A DNA stretch of 53,099 nt from Acidobacteriota bacterium (lineage in GTDB: Bacteria > Acidobacteriota > UBA6911), in NCBI GenBank assembly GCA_016929335.1, contig JAFGIY010000008.1:1-53099 (forward strand). Reading direction: 5' to 3'. The notes below the pieces were generated by a model. The model worked only from the letters and a program-made list of their open reading frames with translations. It did not search any database and was not told the DNA's origin. The position numbers were made by a program, and so were the translations under genes. Each line of letters opens with the position of its first letter. Positions within the stretch are counted from its first letter, which is position 1. Below, piece by piece: positions 1-8,701 of this stretch.

Positions 1-84
1 AAAGTTCCAATAATGCTTTCGAACGAAATTATTATGGATGAGAGCCGTCAACAAAATGTAAAGTTATTGTTGCGCGGGCCCTAA
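1..84 (+). CDS. Possible 3' end of an upstream gene (partial)
   Basis: Frame 1 is open from the first base to a TAA at 82-84 and gives 27 residues ending in VKLLLRGP. The other two frames close within about 40 bases. A hairpin follows 17 bases later, as expected after the end of a gene. The fragment is too short to assign to a family, and an open frame of this length can arise by chance. Confidence 0.3.
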   Translation, partial: KVPIMLSNEIIMDESRQQNVKLLLRGP

Positions 85-100
85 GCATTCCCGCAGCACG

Positions 101-131
101 TCATGCGCCTGGGTTCAACCCGGGCGCATGA
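101..131 (+). terminator. 14-bp hairpin, possible terminator
   Basis: TCATGCGCCTGGGT is followed by a 3-base loop and its reverse complement with one G-U-type mismatch. The stem is GC-rich but no run of T follows, so a simple intrinsic terminator is not proven. It may also be a stand-alone palindrome like others in this window. Confidence 0.4.
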
Positions 132-289
132 GTCCAATCTTCACTATTCATTAAATATCTCTTTATCAAAATCGGGGACGTCCCACTCGTTTCCGCATTT
201 TATTCGATATATAAAATGGCTGCTCCATCATAAAATGGAAAAACAAATGGAACGTCTCTGATTTTTATGTTTCGGATTGTTGTGCAGAG

Positions 290-1072
290 GTGCGATTGAA
301 AAAGCAGTCCTGGGAAAGCATCGGTCGCGAGCCGGAACCCTCCTGGTATCTGGATCCCATCACCGCCGGGCAAAAGCGAGAAACACATCTGCAGCTGATC
401 CGGAAATGGTCGGAAGGGATTCGCGTGGAGCGGATTCTCAAGACAGATCTTTTTGAGGAAGCATACGGCGACGACAGCCTGCTCGATGCCCTGTTCCCTG
501 AGGCGGATCTGCCGTGTGGCATGGATGCGGCCTTTTCGACTGCCCGCAGAGCGCAGACGCGCCACGGCCGGAAGATTCAGGCACTCGTATGTGATGTACG
601 GAGCCTGGCGGTGCAGGATTGCAGCGTCGATTTGGTCGTATCCACATCCACCCTGGATCATTTTTGCGGCCGGACGGATTTCCTGAAAGCACTCTCCGAA
701 TTAGCCCGGGTGTTGAAATCCGGCGGACTTCTCATTATCACGCTGGATAATCCCTGGAATCTCCTGTATCGCCCGCTCCGCTGGTTCAGTTCCGGCAGAG
801 TGAGTCCTTTCCCGCTCGGCTATACCGTATCTGCATCCCAGTTGGCAAAAGACCTGACCGCCGCGGGTCTGTGTCCGCAGAGCGTAGATTGGCTCCTCCA
901 TAATCCCCGGGGCATTTCCACGCTGCTGTTTCTGGGATTCCGGAAATTGTTGCGGCCGCATGCCGCAGACAAAATGATCGGCGGGTCTTTGCGTCTGTTT
1001 GAGCTATTAAATCGGCTTCCGACCCGCAAGATCACCGCCTGCTTTCTCGCCCTGGCCGCCCGCAAACCGTAA
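290..1072 (+). CDS. Class I SAM-dependent methyltransferase-like protein
   Basis: The 260-residue protein has a methyltransferase type 11 core. Acidic strand ends are visible in ALVCDVRSL and DLVVSTSTLDHF, followed by ALSELARVLKSGGLLIIT, the usual post-motif helix and strand. The normal glycine-rich SAM loop (DxGxGxG) is absent. In its place is RILKTDLFEEAYGDD, then GMDAAFS where the ribose-binding acid normally sits, so this is a divergent SAM pocket or one that no longer binds SAM. The start is a GTG with only a weak purine-rich site upstream. No partner gene lies next to it on the same strand, and the substrate is unknown; glycan or lipid targets are common for such proteins. Confidence 0.7.
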   Translation: MRLKKQSWESIGREPEPSWYLDPITAGQKRETHLQLIRKWSEGIRVERILKTDLFEEAYGDDSLLDALFPEADLPCGMDAAFSTARRAQTRHGRKIQALVCDVRSLAVQDCSVDLVVSTSTLDHFCGRTDFLKALSELARVLKSGGLLIITLDNPWNLLYRPLRWFSSGRVSPFPLGYTVSASQLAKDLTAAGLCPQSVDWLLHNPRGISTLLFLGFRKLLRPHAADKMIGGSLRLFELLNRLPTRKITACFLALAARKP

Positions 1073-1087
1073 TTGCAGTGAAATGAA

Positions 1088-1113
1088 CCGCGGATTTTCA
1101 CGGATTTCCGCGG
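1088..1113. repeat. Short intergenic palindrome
   Basis: CCGCGGA and TCCGCGG form a 7-bp stem around a 12-base loop in the 187-base space between the methyltransferase and the 3' end of the TonB receptor gene. The genes converge here, so it could serve as a weak bidirectional terminator. Nothing else stands out in this gap. Confidence 0.35.
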
Positions 1114-1259
1114 GTTGTAAACACGGTAGCGGATTAATGCATGCGACAGATCTCTGCGCTGTCCCATGCGTTGGCAAGAGCAATAAGTCCGTGAAGACCT
1201 TTGAGAATCCGCGGTTTATGACTCCATTAACTGATAATAATCCAAATCCGGAGGCCGGA

Positions 1260-4200
1260 CTAAAAGGTCCATTTGAATGCGATCTGGATTTGGCGGGATG
1301 GAGTGGAAGTAGCCGTTATCCGTCCTGCGGTTCCCAGCCGTTGAAGATTGCCGTCGAACAAAGCAAGTCCGGAAGGGATCTGGAAATTGGGATGGTTTGC
1401 AACGTTGAAGGCTTCCAGCTGAAATCGGACAGTGTGGATCGCAGTACGAAGAATATCCTTGTGAAGAGCGACATCTATGTTAACAACTCCCGGGCCCGTA
1501 AGCACATTGCGTCCCAGATTGCCGTACCGCCCTGCCTGGGGCAAGCCGAAGGCCAGGTCGTTGAAATACTTTTGCGGGTTGCCGAGAATCAGCTTCATTC
1601 CCTGCGTGCCGATCCAGTCAGGGCGCTGGCCAAGATCATTTCCTCCGGGATTCACGCGGGCGCGGTCGAAGCCGATAGATGGAGAAAAAGGGTGACCCGA
1701 CTGCAACTGAACGATGCCCAGCAGTTCCCAGCCGCCGAGAATACGCTGAATTGCGGCACGCCCCAAGTCAGGCATGCGGTAGCTCAGGTTTGACGAAAAA
1801 AGATGCCGCACGTCAAAATCTGCGAGTCCACGATTCTGACGATAGGAGACTGTGGGTATCTGATCGCTGTTCAGATAGTCTTCCTGCTGGGTGCTTGAAG
1901 TCTCATCGATCGTTTTTGAAAACGTATATGCTGCCTGGAATCCCCACTGCTCGCTCCATCTGCGACGCACTTCAATATGCAATGCGTGGTGGAACGAATT
2001 AAACTCCATCCGGCGCATCCCGACGCGACCCCATGCCGGATTGACTCGTGGTGCGCCGCTTGGGAAATAAGGCGTTCCGTCGTCCAGATAGGTCGGGCGA
2101 GTTGGATTTGCATTCCCCACCATGCCCGGCAGGTGTATCCCCCGCATCCCTACGTAGCTGAGCCGGAGCACCATGTTCATTCCGGCTGCCTGCTCGACAC
2201 TGAGTTGATACTGGCCGGTATAAGGCTGGCTGGGATGAAAATCCAGGCCATCGGGGGCGATCACGATACGCGCATTGGCGGCGGCTTCCGGCAGGTTGGG
2301 GAAAGATGCTTTCGAGATAATGCCGCGGTTGTAAAATGGCGGCATTCGGGCGCCGGCAATGGATACCTCGCGCATGCCCAGAAGCTCGAAAAAAATCCCC
2401 GCGCCGGCGCGCACAACAGTTTTGCCGGATCCGAAAGGATCCCATGCAATAGCGGCGCGCGGCGCAAAGTTCGCTGCGGAAGGATTCTCGAACAGCGCGC
2501 CGCCAACCGTGACTTCCGTATCATGGACAAGATCGGGAATCGTCGCGATCTTATTGTTCACCTCCGATGGCGTCGTATAGGCTTCGTAGCGGACTCCTAA
2601 TGTCATTGCCAGGTTTCGCCGGACGCGGTACTCATCCTGAAGGAAGGCGCCGAACTGGTTCTGGCGCCAGCCCCGAGTGGTGTCGGAACCCGGCATCATC
2701 AGCTCTCCCGAACTGGACTTGGCCTGAAGAAAGTCGGCAATGGAATCGAAGCGATAAAATCCGATCTTGTTGTTATCGGACCTCTGGTTGAATTGAATGC
2801 GGTCGTAGCTAATGCCGAACCGGATGGTGTGCGCACCGCGGATATGCGTCCCATCATAGCTGGGCTGATAATCCACAGTGGTATGTTCCCGCGGACGCGT
2901 GCGGGCTTCCGTTCCGCCGAAGGCGGAAAGTCCGACAATGTTCATCACTCCCAGCGGTTCTCCCGGAATGAAGGACAGAGACTCCGGGACGTCCGGGCGC
3001 ACCTTGCTGCTGTTGTAGTTTCGTATCCGGCTGAAGCCGACGCGAAACGCATGGATTGTGTTTGGAGACGGGATATAGCTCGTGTCGAGTTGCAGGAACT
3101 GATATCGGGAATCCGAGGATAAAGTCCAGATATGATAGGGCTCCGGGGTCGAGGTGTCCGCATCGTCGAATGTATAGCGGCCGAAGAAGCGGAGCTTTTC
3201 GGAAGGAACATAGTCGATCCTGCCGGCCACAAGGTCCTCGCGCGTCCGGGTTTGCACTTCGCTTCGGTATTCTGCGGTTCCGTCTCCGAAATCCTCGCCG
3301 TTGGGAAGCGGCAATAGATCGAGATACGGCTTCACCTGGGGTGCGACCGGGACAACCATCATTCCCGATGGGGAGGGAAGTCGTCCCTGCCGGGCTTCTT
3401 CAGTCAAGGTATTGGGCCGTTCCGTTTTGCCCGCCGTCAGCCGGATCCCTTCATAATTGGCGAAGAAAAACAGACGATTGGTCCGAAGCGGGCCGCTTAT
3501 GGATCCGCCGAACTGGTTTTTCCGCAACGGCGGAATTTTCATGTCGGCCGGATCAAAATAATTCTTCGCGTCCAGGCGGCTATTGCGCAGAAACTCGTAA
3601 GCGCTTCCATGGAATTTATTGGATCCGGATTTTGAAACTGCGGTGACCATGGCGCCGGCGGCTCGACCGTATTCCGCGCTGAAAGGGCTGCTTACAACCC
3701 GAAGTTCTTCGATCCCTTCGACCCCGCTCAGCCTCCCGGCAGCGCTCGCCGGAGCCATCGAGATCGCGTCGTTGATGTAGACGCCATCCAGCCGGAAACT
3801 GTTCTGATTTGGGCGGTTTCCATTAACGGAGAGATGCATCCCGGGTCCGTAGATCAGAGTATTCTTGGCCACGCCTATAATAGCGGCTCCCGGCGTTTGG
3901 GCGGAGAGATCAAAGAGGTCCCGCCTGCTCATGGGCAGGCTTTCCAGTTGCCGCCGTTCTATCGAGCCGCCCCAGTCCACGGTATTTGTACTCAACAAAG
4001 GCAACTCGCTCATTACCTCGATTTGTTCCTGCGTCCGGCCCATTTTCAGATGGAAGTCAACGTGGACCGAACTCCCGGCTGCCAATACCACCGATTCCCG
4101 GGTCTCTCCGCTGAATCCGGGATGGGCAATTTTGATCCGGTATCGGCCGGGAGACAAACCGGGCGCCAGGTATCGTCCGCCGTCATCGGTGCTTAATCTT

Positions 4201-4376
4201 CGAGGCGCGCCGGTATTGATTTCCACAATGCGGATATCCACTCCGGCAACGGCCAGGCCGGATGGATCGAACACCATGCCTTCCAGAGTTCCGGTTGTCT
4301 GCGGCATGGCGCTGCCGGCAGCAGAGAGCCACAACAAGAGGAGCAAAGCATAGAAGCGTTTTTTGGTTCTTTTCAT
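1260..4376 (-). CDS. TonB-dependent outer-membrane receptor, Oar-like
   Basis: The 1038-residue protein starts with a signal peptide (basic MKRTKKR, hydrophobic stretch, cleavage near GSAMPQ). A carboxypeptidase-regulatory-like fold follows at about 27-110 (GTLEGMVFDPSGLAVAGVDI), then a plug domain at about 125-240 (RLDGVYINDAIS, GIEELRVVSSPFSAEYGRA), and a long beta-barrel ending in the terminal aromatic KWTF. This is the architecture of the large TonB receptor family abundant in Acidobacteriota. It takes up a ligand across the outer membrane using TonB energy; the ligand cannot be read from sequence. Its start lies 6 bases after the stop of the ABC permease gene, so it is the last gene of a five-gene operon and probably supplies the same substrate to the importer. 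Confidence 0.93.
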   Translation of the reverse strand: MKRTKKRFYALLLLLWLSAAGSAMPQTTGTLEGMVFDPSGLAVAGVDIRIVEINTGAPRRLSTDDGGRYLAPGLSPGRYRIKIAHPGFSGETRESVVLAAGSSVHVDFHLKMGRTQEQIEVMSELPLLSTNTVDWGGSIERRQLESLPMSRRDLFDLSAQTPGAAIIGVAKNTLIYGPGMHLSVNGNRPNQNSFRLDGVYINDAISMAPASAAGRLSGVEGIEELRVVSSPFSAEYGRAAGAMVTAVSKSGSNKFHGSAYEFLRNSRLDAKNYFDPADMKIPPLRKNQFGGSISGPLRTNRLFFFANYEGIRLTAGKTERPNTLTEEARQGRLPSPSGMMVVPVAPQVKPYLDLLPLPNGEDFGDGTAEYRSEVQTRTREDLVAGRIDYVPSEKLRFFGRYTFDDADTSTPEPYHIWTLSSDSRYQFLQLDTSYIPSPNTIHAFRVGFSRIRNYNSSKVRPDVPESLSFIPGEPLGVMNIVGLSAFGGTEARTRPREHTTVDYQPSYDGTHIRGAHTIRFGISYDRIQFNQRSDNNKIGFYRFDSIADFLQAKSSSGELMMPGSDTTRGWRQNQFGAFLQDEYRVRRNLAMTLGVRYEAYTTPSEVNNKIATIPDLVHDTEVTVGGALFENPSAANFAPRAAIAWDPFGSGKTVVRAGAGIFFELLGMREVSIAGARMPPFYNRGIISKASFPNLPEAAANARIVIAPDGLDFHPSQPYTGQYQLSVEQAAGMNMVLRLSYVGMRGIHLPGMVGNANPTRPTYLDDGTPYFPSGAPRVNPAWGRVGMRRMEFNSFHHALHIEVRRRWSEQWGFQAAYTFSKTIDETSSTQQEDYLNSDQIPTVSYRQNRGLADFDVRHLFSSNLSYRMPDLGRAAIQRILGGWELLGIVQLQSGHPFSPSIGFDRARVNPGGNDLGQRPDWIGTQGMKLILGNPQKYFNDLAFGLPQAGRYGNLGRNVLTGPGVVNIDVALHKDILRTAIHTVRFQLEAFNVANHPNFQIPSGLALFDGNLQRLGTAGRITATSTPSRQIQIAFKWTF

Positions 4377-4382
4377 AATGCG

Positions 4383-5147
4383 TCAGTGTGTCCAGGGCGC
4401 CAGCCTGGTTTCCAGGCGCCTCAGAGAAAAGTGCAGAAGGGTGCCGAGGGCGGCTGAAAGAATAACTCCGATATAGAGCTTTTCAGTATAGAAAGTCTGC
4501 CAGGCTATCCAGATCATGCTGCCCACTCCGTCCGGACAGCTGACAAGTTCCAGTGCAATTGTAATGGTCAGAGCTCTTCCCAGAGCGATGCGAAATCCGG
4601 TGAACATCTGCGGCAGACTGGCCGGCAGATAGACTTTGCGAATGATCATGGTTCGGCTTGCGCCGTAATTGAGAGCCATCTCCACGTAGCGTTTGTTGAC
4701 ATTTCGAAGCGCGTCCAGGCCCTGCATCGCCATTAAGACAAAACAGCCGACCGCAATCAGGAAAACACGCGCCGGCTCGCCGACGCCCATAAACAGCATG
4801 ATCATCGGGAGAAGGCTGAGTTTCGGCGTGGCATACGCACCCGAAATAATCGGCTCAATCGAGCGGCGGATCCAGGGCACTATTCCCATAATGACGCCGC
4901 ATCCCAATCCCGAAAAGGAGCCTATCAGGAACCCGAGGAATATTCGCGTCAGGGTTGCGGTCAGGTGTTTCTGGAGCTCTCCTCGCGCGATCATATCCTG
5001 CGCTGCATGAAAAAGAGCGCTTGGTGGAGGAAAAATCAGATGATTCAGCAGCCCCAGCCTCGACCCGGCTTCCCATGCAGCGAGAAGAAGGACCGGAAGC
5101 CAAAGACCCGTCAGCACTCGTTTCAAAGTTGTGATTCTCCTCTTCAT
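4383..5147 (-). CDS. ABC importer permease (SsuC/TauC type)
   Basis: The 254-residue inner-membrane protein has about six hydrophobic segments and a clear EAA loop (ALNYGASRTMIIRKVYLPA, then GFRIALGRALT) that contacts the ATPase. This is the BPD_transp_1 family that works with NMT1/SsuA-type binding proteins. The open frame extends further upstream, but the ATG at 5147 overlaps the stop of the binding-protein gene as ATGA and begins MKRRITTLKRVLTG, so that start is chosen. Family members import alkanesulfonates, taurine, nitrate, pyrimidine precursors or aromatic acids; the substrate here is unknown. Confidence 0.9.
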   Translation of the reverse strand: MKRRITTLKRVLTGLWLPVLLLAAWEAGSRLGLLNHLIFPPPSALFHAAQDMIARGELQKHLTATLTRIFLGFLIGSFSGLGCGVIMGIVPWIRRSIEPIISGAYATPKLSLLPMIMLFMGVGEPARVFLIAVGCFVLMAMQGLDALRNVNKRYVEMALNYGASRTMIIRKVYLPASLPQMFTGFRIALGRALTITIALELVSCPDGVGSMIWIAWQTFYTEKLYIGVILSAALGTLLHFSLRRLETRLAPWTH

Positions 5148-6133
5148 CACGTTCGCCGCTGTGCTTCGAGAAAGCGTGTGTCGACAAGCTGCTCTGCGCG
5201 AGCAGGCACGGCGCAGTAGCCTTTCGTTATGGCCCAATGGATGAACCGATCCAGGCTGGGAAAATCGATCCGGCCGTCGGAAGCAAATGTGTTGCGGCAA
5301 GCCTTGCGGGCTATTGCAGGATCGATGCCGTTGGTGCGTGCCAGTTCATCATGATATTTCGGAAATCTGCCGCCCAGATACTCCCTCGCCCCTCGAAGAT
5401 ATGCAGACAGAAACCTCGTTCCCATATCCGGATCGCCGTCAAGCAGCGTCGACCCGAAAAGGATGAATGAGACCTGGTGATTTGGCATTACATCACTCAA
5501 AGCAATCCCGCGCACGATGCGGTCTGCAACCTGAAGGTAACGTTTCGCAAAGTCGGTTATGAAGGCGGCGTCAATATGGCCTGCCAGCAGGGCGGCAACA
5601 GATTCGGAAGGGGCCATCTTCAGGATGCTTAAATCCTGCGCCGTATACCCTGCAGTTGCCAGTAAGGCGTCAACGGAAAAACCGGCCAGACTTGCATCAA
5701 AATTGGCTGCTACACGCTTTCCTTTCAACAACCTGATGTCCTGAAGCCCGTCGGGGAAAACCTCGCGGATTCCGTAGAGGGTAGAAATATCCGAGCAGTC
5801 GGGAACCGTCATCTCTCGTCCCGCGACGATCCTCAACCTCGCTCCTCTTGCAATGGCATTGACCATTGCCGCACTTGCAGAGGTAAAGACAACATCCAAT
5901 TCGCCGCCGGCAGCCAGAGCAATAGCCTGTGAAGATTTGGCGATCTGCCGCAGCTCCACACGCAATCCGAGATCGCTAAAATAGCCAAGTTCCTGGGCCA
6001 AATACAGCCCGCTCATTGTGAAGTGCGGATTCGCCGAAACACGCAATGTGTGAAGCCCGTTTCTGCGCGCGCATCCTGTAAGGCTGATGGCCGTGAGAGA
6101 ACCGCAAAGCATAATGAAATGTCTACGAAGCAT
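5147..6133 (-). CDS. ABC importer substrate-binding lipoprotein (NMT1/SsuA-like)
   Basis: The protein begins MLRRHFIMLCGSLTAISLTGC, a lipoprotein signal with lipobox LTGC, so it should be anchored on the periplasmic face. The mature part has the NMT1/THI5-like binding fold: ANPHFTMSGLYLAQELGYF, then GGELDVVFTSASAAMV and HIDAAFITDF. The ATG at 6133 is preferred over an in-frame GTG at 6145 because an AGGGGGTGG site lies about 8-11 bases upstream. The gene overlaps the end of the ANL-enzyme gene and shares ATGA with the permease gene, so translation is probably coupled. This protein fixes the specificity of the operon, but the ligand is not recognisable. Confidence 0.88.
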   Translation of the reverse strand: MLRRHFIMLCGSLTAISLTGCARRNGLHTLRVSANPHFTMSGLYLAQELGYFSDLGLRVELRQIAKSSQAIALAAGGELDVVFTSASAAMVNAIARGARLRIVAGREMTVPDCSDISTLYGIREVFPDGLQDIRLLKGKRVAANFDASLAGFSVDALLATAGYTAQDLSILKMAPSESVAALLAGHIDAAFITDFAKRYLQVADRIVRGIALSDVMPNHQVSFILFGSTLLDGDPDMGTRFLSAYLRGAREYLGGRFPKYHDELARTNGIDPAIARKACRNTFASDGRIDFPSLDRFIHWAITKGYCAVPARAEQLVDTRFLEAQRRT

Positions 6134-7712
6134 TTGGATTTCCACCCCCTAATCCAAGCAGGTGCAGCGGGAGTATTTTGCCGCTTGTTGTTGTGAAAGG
6201 TTCGCCGATCACAACATTCACCGCTCCGGAATGCTTCCATTGCCGGTATGATAACGATCCGCCGTAGAGCTTGCGTACTTCGTCAAGAAACACTTCCTTG
6301 ATTCTATCGGGCGGTTTGGCGCCGGATCGTGGGCTCACACGCAGGATGATGTCGGTCCGGCGCCCGGCATCCGCTTCGACAAGCTGATAGTCGCCTGGAG
6401 CTCCGCCGAATCTTTGAGGAAGAATTTCCTCCAGAATTCGCACAACTTCTCCTCCGACAAGTGTGATCCCGTGCCCGGTTAGTTTGCCGAAGCTGTGAAT
6501 TTCGCTAATCTGCTCGACGAACCCCGCTTTTCGATAAACGCAATCGCAACGTGCCGGACCAATGACTCCGGCATCATCCATTTCCACATTAATCAGCACT
6601 CGAGGAGCAAACGGGAGCAGCGAGGTAAATAGAAGAGAATTGACCTCAACGCTGCTCAATGGGGCCATTCGACGATAGGATATCACCGCGACCGCGTCCC
6701 GCTGTATATGAACGCAATTGTCTTCCCGCATCTGCCGGCAGGCCTGGCCGATCGGGCCGAGCTCATGGATATGATAGTAGGGAAAAACCTCTGCACCGGC
6801 GGATTCCATGATTCGGCGTTTGGCTTCCGTCAAAGCCTCCCCACTTACCCGGAACAATGTCCCACGGATATCAAGTCTGTTATCCAGCGCATCGGCGGCC
6901 ACTCGAACACAGGCGCTTACGACACCATTAACCCAGCAGAAAATCCCCTCCTGCCGTTTTTTCGCAAGCCATTCCGCTGCCTGGGAGAAATCGTCCGGCT
7001 TCAGATACGTGGGAAACGGGACCTTTGCTCCCATCAGTCGCGCGAGGATCAGGATGGCTTTGGTAACCGCTCGATAGTGACCGGAATCCCGGAGCGTGCC
7101 GCCCACGGCAAACCATTTTTCGATATGACGGCCGCCTCGCGCGGCTTTCAGGCAATTTCCCAGACCCCAGGCCGAAGGAAGGATCGGCATGATGCCGATG
7201 AGGGCTCGGTTGTCCAGATCGAATTCCTTGCGTAGAAAATGCGAATAGCATTCCCGATACAACTGGTTCTGCAGATTGTGCCGCGTGACTGTGCCCGCAC
7301 TGCGGCTTCCGCTGCTGCGGGCTTCGTACGATCCGGAAACGAGGGGATTGAGAAAGCATGCGTGGTTGGCCGGAATTGCATGCCCGGAGCGGATAATGGG
7401 CTTTTTGCACTTGAATTCATCGTGAGACAGGCAAACCCCGGTGCGATGAAGCGCTGCCAGCGTGGACTCCAGGCCGTCGCGCTCGATGCCGTGCTTGAGG
7501 TCCTCGTAGCTGCAGCCTGCGAGTTGAAACATGCGATGATACGGATGTTCGGGATCGGCAAAAATAACGCGCCGGACTGTCTCCAGGAAATGGCGTTCCC
7601 GATTTGCCAACTGGGCGAGGATCGTTCCTTCCGGATCGGCAGTCCCGGGCGCTCGAAGCAGATGATAGACGCCCCGGCTCATCCTCGTGTAATACATCGC
7701 TTCACGCAACAT
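6123..7712 (-). CDS. Adenylate-forming (ANL) enzyme, PaaK/LuxE-like
   Basis: The 529-residue protein belongs to the adenylate-forming superfamily, closest in feel to phenylacetate-CoA ligase and LuxE acyl-protein synthetases. Visible motifs are an A3-like phosphate loop (SSGSRSAGTVT, about 133-143), an A5-like YHIHELGPIGQAC, an acidic A7-like region (MDDAGVIGP) and a C-terminal lid with the catalytic-lysine motif TTSGKILPL. It should activate a carboxylic acid with ATP; whether the acceptor is CoA, a protein or another group is unknown. It lies inside an ABC-importer operon, overlapping the ATPase gene by 11 bases and the binding-protein gene by 11 bases. This suggests it activates the imported compound. 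Confidence 0.78.
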   Translation of the reverse strand: MLREAMYYTRMSRGVYHLLRAPGTADPEGTILAQLANRERHFLETVRRVIFADPEHPYHRMFQLAGCSYEDLKHGIERDGLESTLAALHRTGVCLSHDEFKCKKPIIRSGHAIPANHACFLNPLVSGSYEARSSGSRSAGTVTRHNLQNQLYRECYSHFLRKEFDLDNRALIGIMPILPSAWGLGNCLKAARGGRHIEKWFAVGGTLRDSGHYRAVTKAILILARLMGAKVPFPTYLKPDDFSQAAEWLAKKRQEGIFCWVNGVVSACVRVAADALDNRLDIRGTLFRVSGEALTEAKRRIMESAGAEVFPYYHIHELGPIGQACRQMREDNCVHIQRDAVAVISYRRMAPLSSVEVNSLLFTSLLPFAPRVLINVEMDDAGVIGPARCDCVYRKAGFVEQISEIHSFGKLTGHGITLVGGEVVRILEEILPQRFGGAPGDYQLVEADAGRRTDIILRVSPRSGAKPPDRIKEVFLDEVRKLYGGSLSYRQWKHSGAVNVVIGEPFTTTSGKILPLHLLGLGGGNPNAS

Positions 7713-8472
7713 GGTCCGGCGCCTGCTGCTGTCTAAGAAGGTGGACGATTCTTCTTTTCAGCTGAAGAAATTCCTCGGTCAGAGACGTCTCTGCGGAACG
7801 GGGCCGCGGCAACGGCACATGGACTTCTCCAACAACCGTGCCGGGTTGTGCGCTCAACACCAGAATGCGGTCGCTTAACAGCAGCGCTTCTTCCACATCG
7901 TGAGTAACGAATATGACGCTGTTGCGGTTCTGGTCCCATAATGCAAGCAGTTCCTGCTGCAGCGTAGAGCGCATTTGCGCATCCAGGGAACCGAAGGGCT
8001 CATCCATCAGCATCAGGCCGGGTTTGCTGAGGAAACAACGAATTACAGCTACCCGTTGTTTCATGCCCAGCGATAGTTGATGGGGGTAGGAATTTTCGCG
8101 GCCTGCAACGCCGAAGCGGCGAAGCAGTTCTCCGGCTTGCGTTTCGCGCAGCGATTTGGGTACGGCCTGCATTTCCAGCCCGAAAGCTGCGTTTTTAATG
8201 ACGGTCATCCAGGGGAACAGGCTGTCTTCCTGAAAGATCAGCAGGATGCGTCCGTTGCCGTTGGTCGGCGGGGAGAATCGTTCGATACGGCCCTTGTCTG
8301 CGATAACAAGGCCTGCCAGAACGCGAAGAAGCGTAGTTTTACCGCAGCCGCTCGGTCCCAGAATGGAAAGAAACTCGCCGTCACCACATTCGAAGCTCAG
8401 GTTCCGAAGCGCTTCAACATGCGCGGCTCCATCGGGGTAACTCACATTTAAATTAGTGCAACGCACCTTCAT
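7702..8472 (-). CDS. ABC importer ATP-binding protein (SsuB/TauB type)
   Basis: Walker A GPSGCGKTT, Q-loop LLIFQEDSLFPW, signature LSLGMKQR, Walker B LMLMDEPFGSLD and the switch histidine in VIFVTHDVEEA are all present. The protein is therefore a complete ATPase of the nitrate/sulfonate/taurine importer group, and it energises the downstream permease. The ATG at 8472 (MKVRCTNLNV) has AAAGGG 8 bases upstream; an in-frame GTG at 8481 is less likely. It is the first gene of the minus-strand operon running through the ANL enzyme, binding protein, permease and TonB receptor. The 229 bases upstream, to the end of the flippase gene, show no clear promoter. Confidence 0.92.
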   Translation of the reverse strand: MKVRCTNLNVSYPDGAAHVEALRNLSFECGDGEFLSILGPSGCGKTTLLRVLAGLVIADKGRIERFSPPTNGNGRILLIFQEDSLFPWMTVIKNAAFGLEMQAVPKSLRETQAGELLRRFGVAGRENSYPHQLSLGMKQRVAVIRCFLSKPGLMLMDEPFGSLDAQMRSTLQQELLALWDQNRNSVIFVTHDVEEALLLSDRILVLSAQPGTVVGEVHVPLPRPRSAETSLTEEFLQLKRRIVHLLRQQQAPDHVA

Positions 8473-8701
8473 AGACGGCACCCTTTGCGGGACAATCGTG
8501 TCGACGCCGGCATATGAATGCTTCCGATTGGTCTGGCTGTTCGCTCGTGGCTAAAGCTGAATCAGAGCTCGAAAAACCGTGTCACACCCGTTTTAGTTAT
8601 AGCGTGCGAATTATAAACGGCCGGTGTCATCGAGACAAATGGTTTCCGTGAAGCGGATTTTTCAGCTTCGACAGTGCAGGCATGGCGTCGTTGCTTCGGG
8701 C

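Noticed and set aside
1083..1793. 236-residue plus-strand frame over the end of the TonB receptor gene
   Set aside because: It lies antisense to a well-supported receptor barrel and has no motif.
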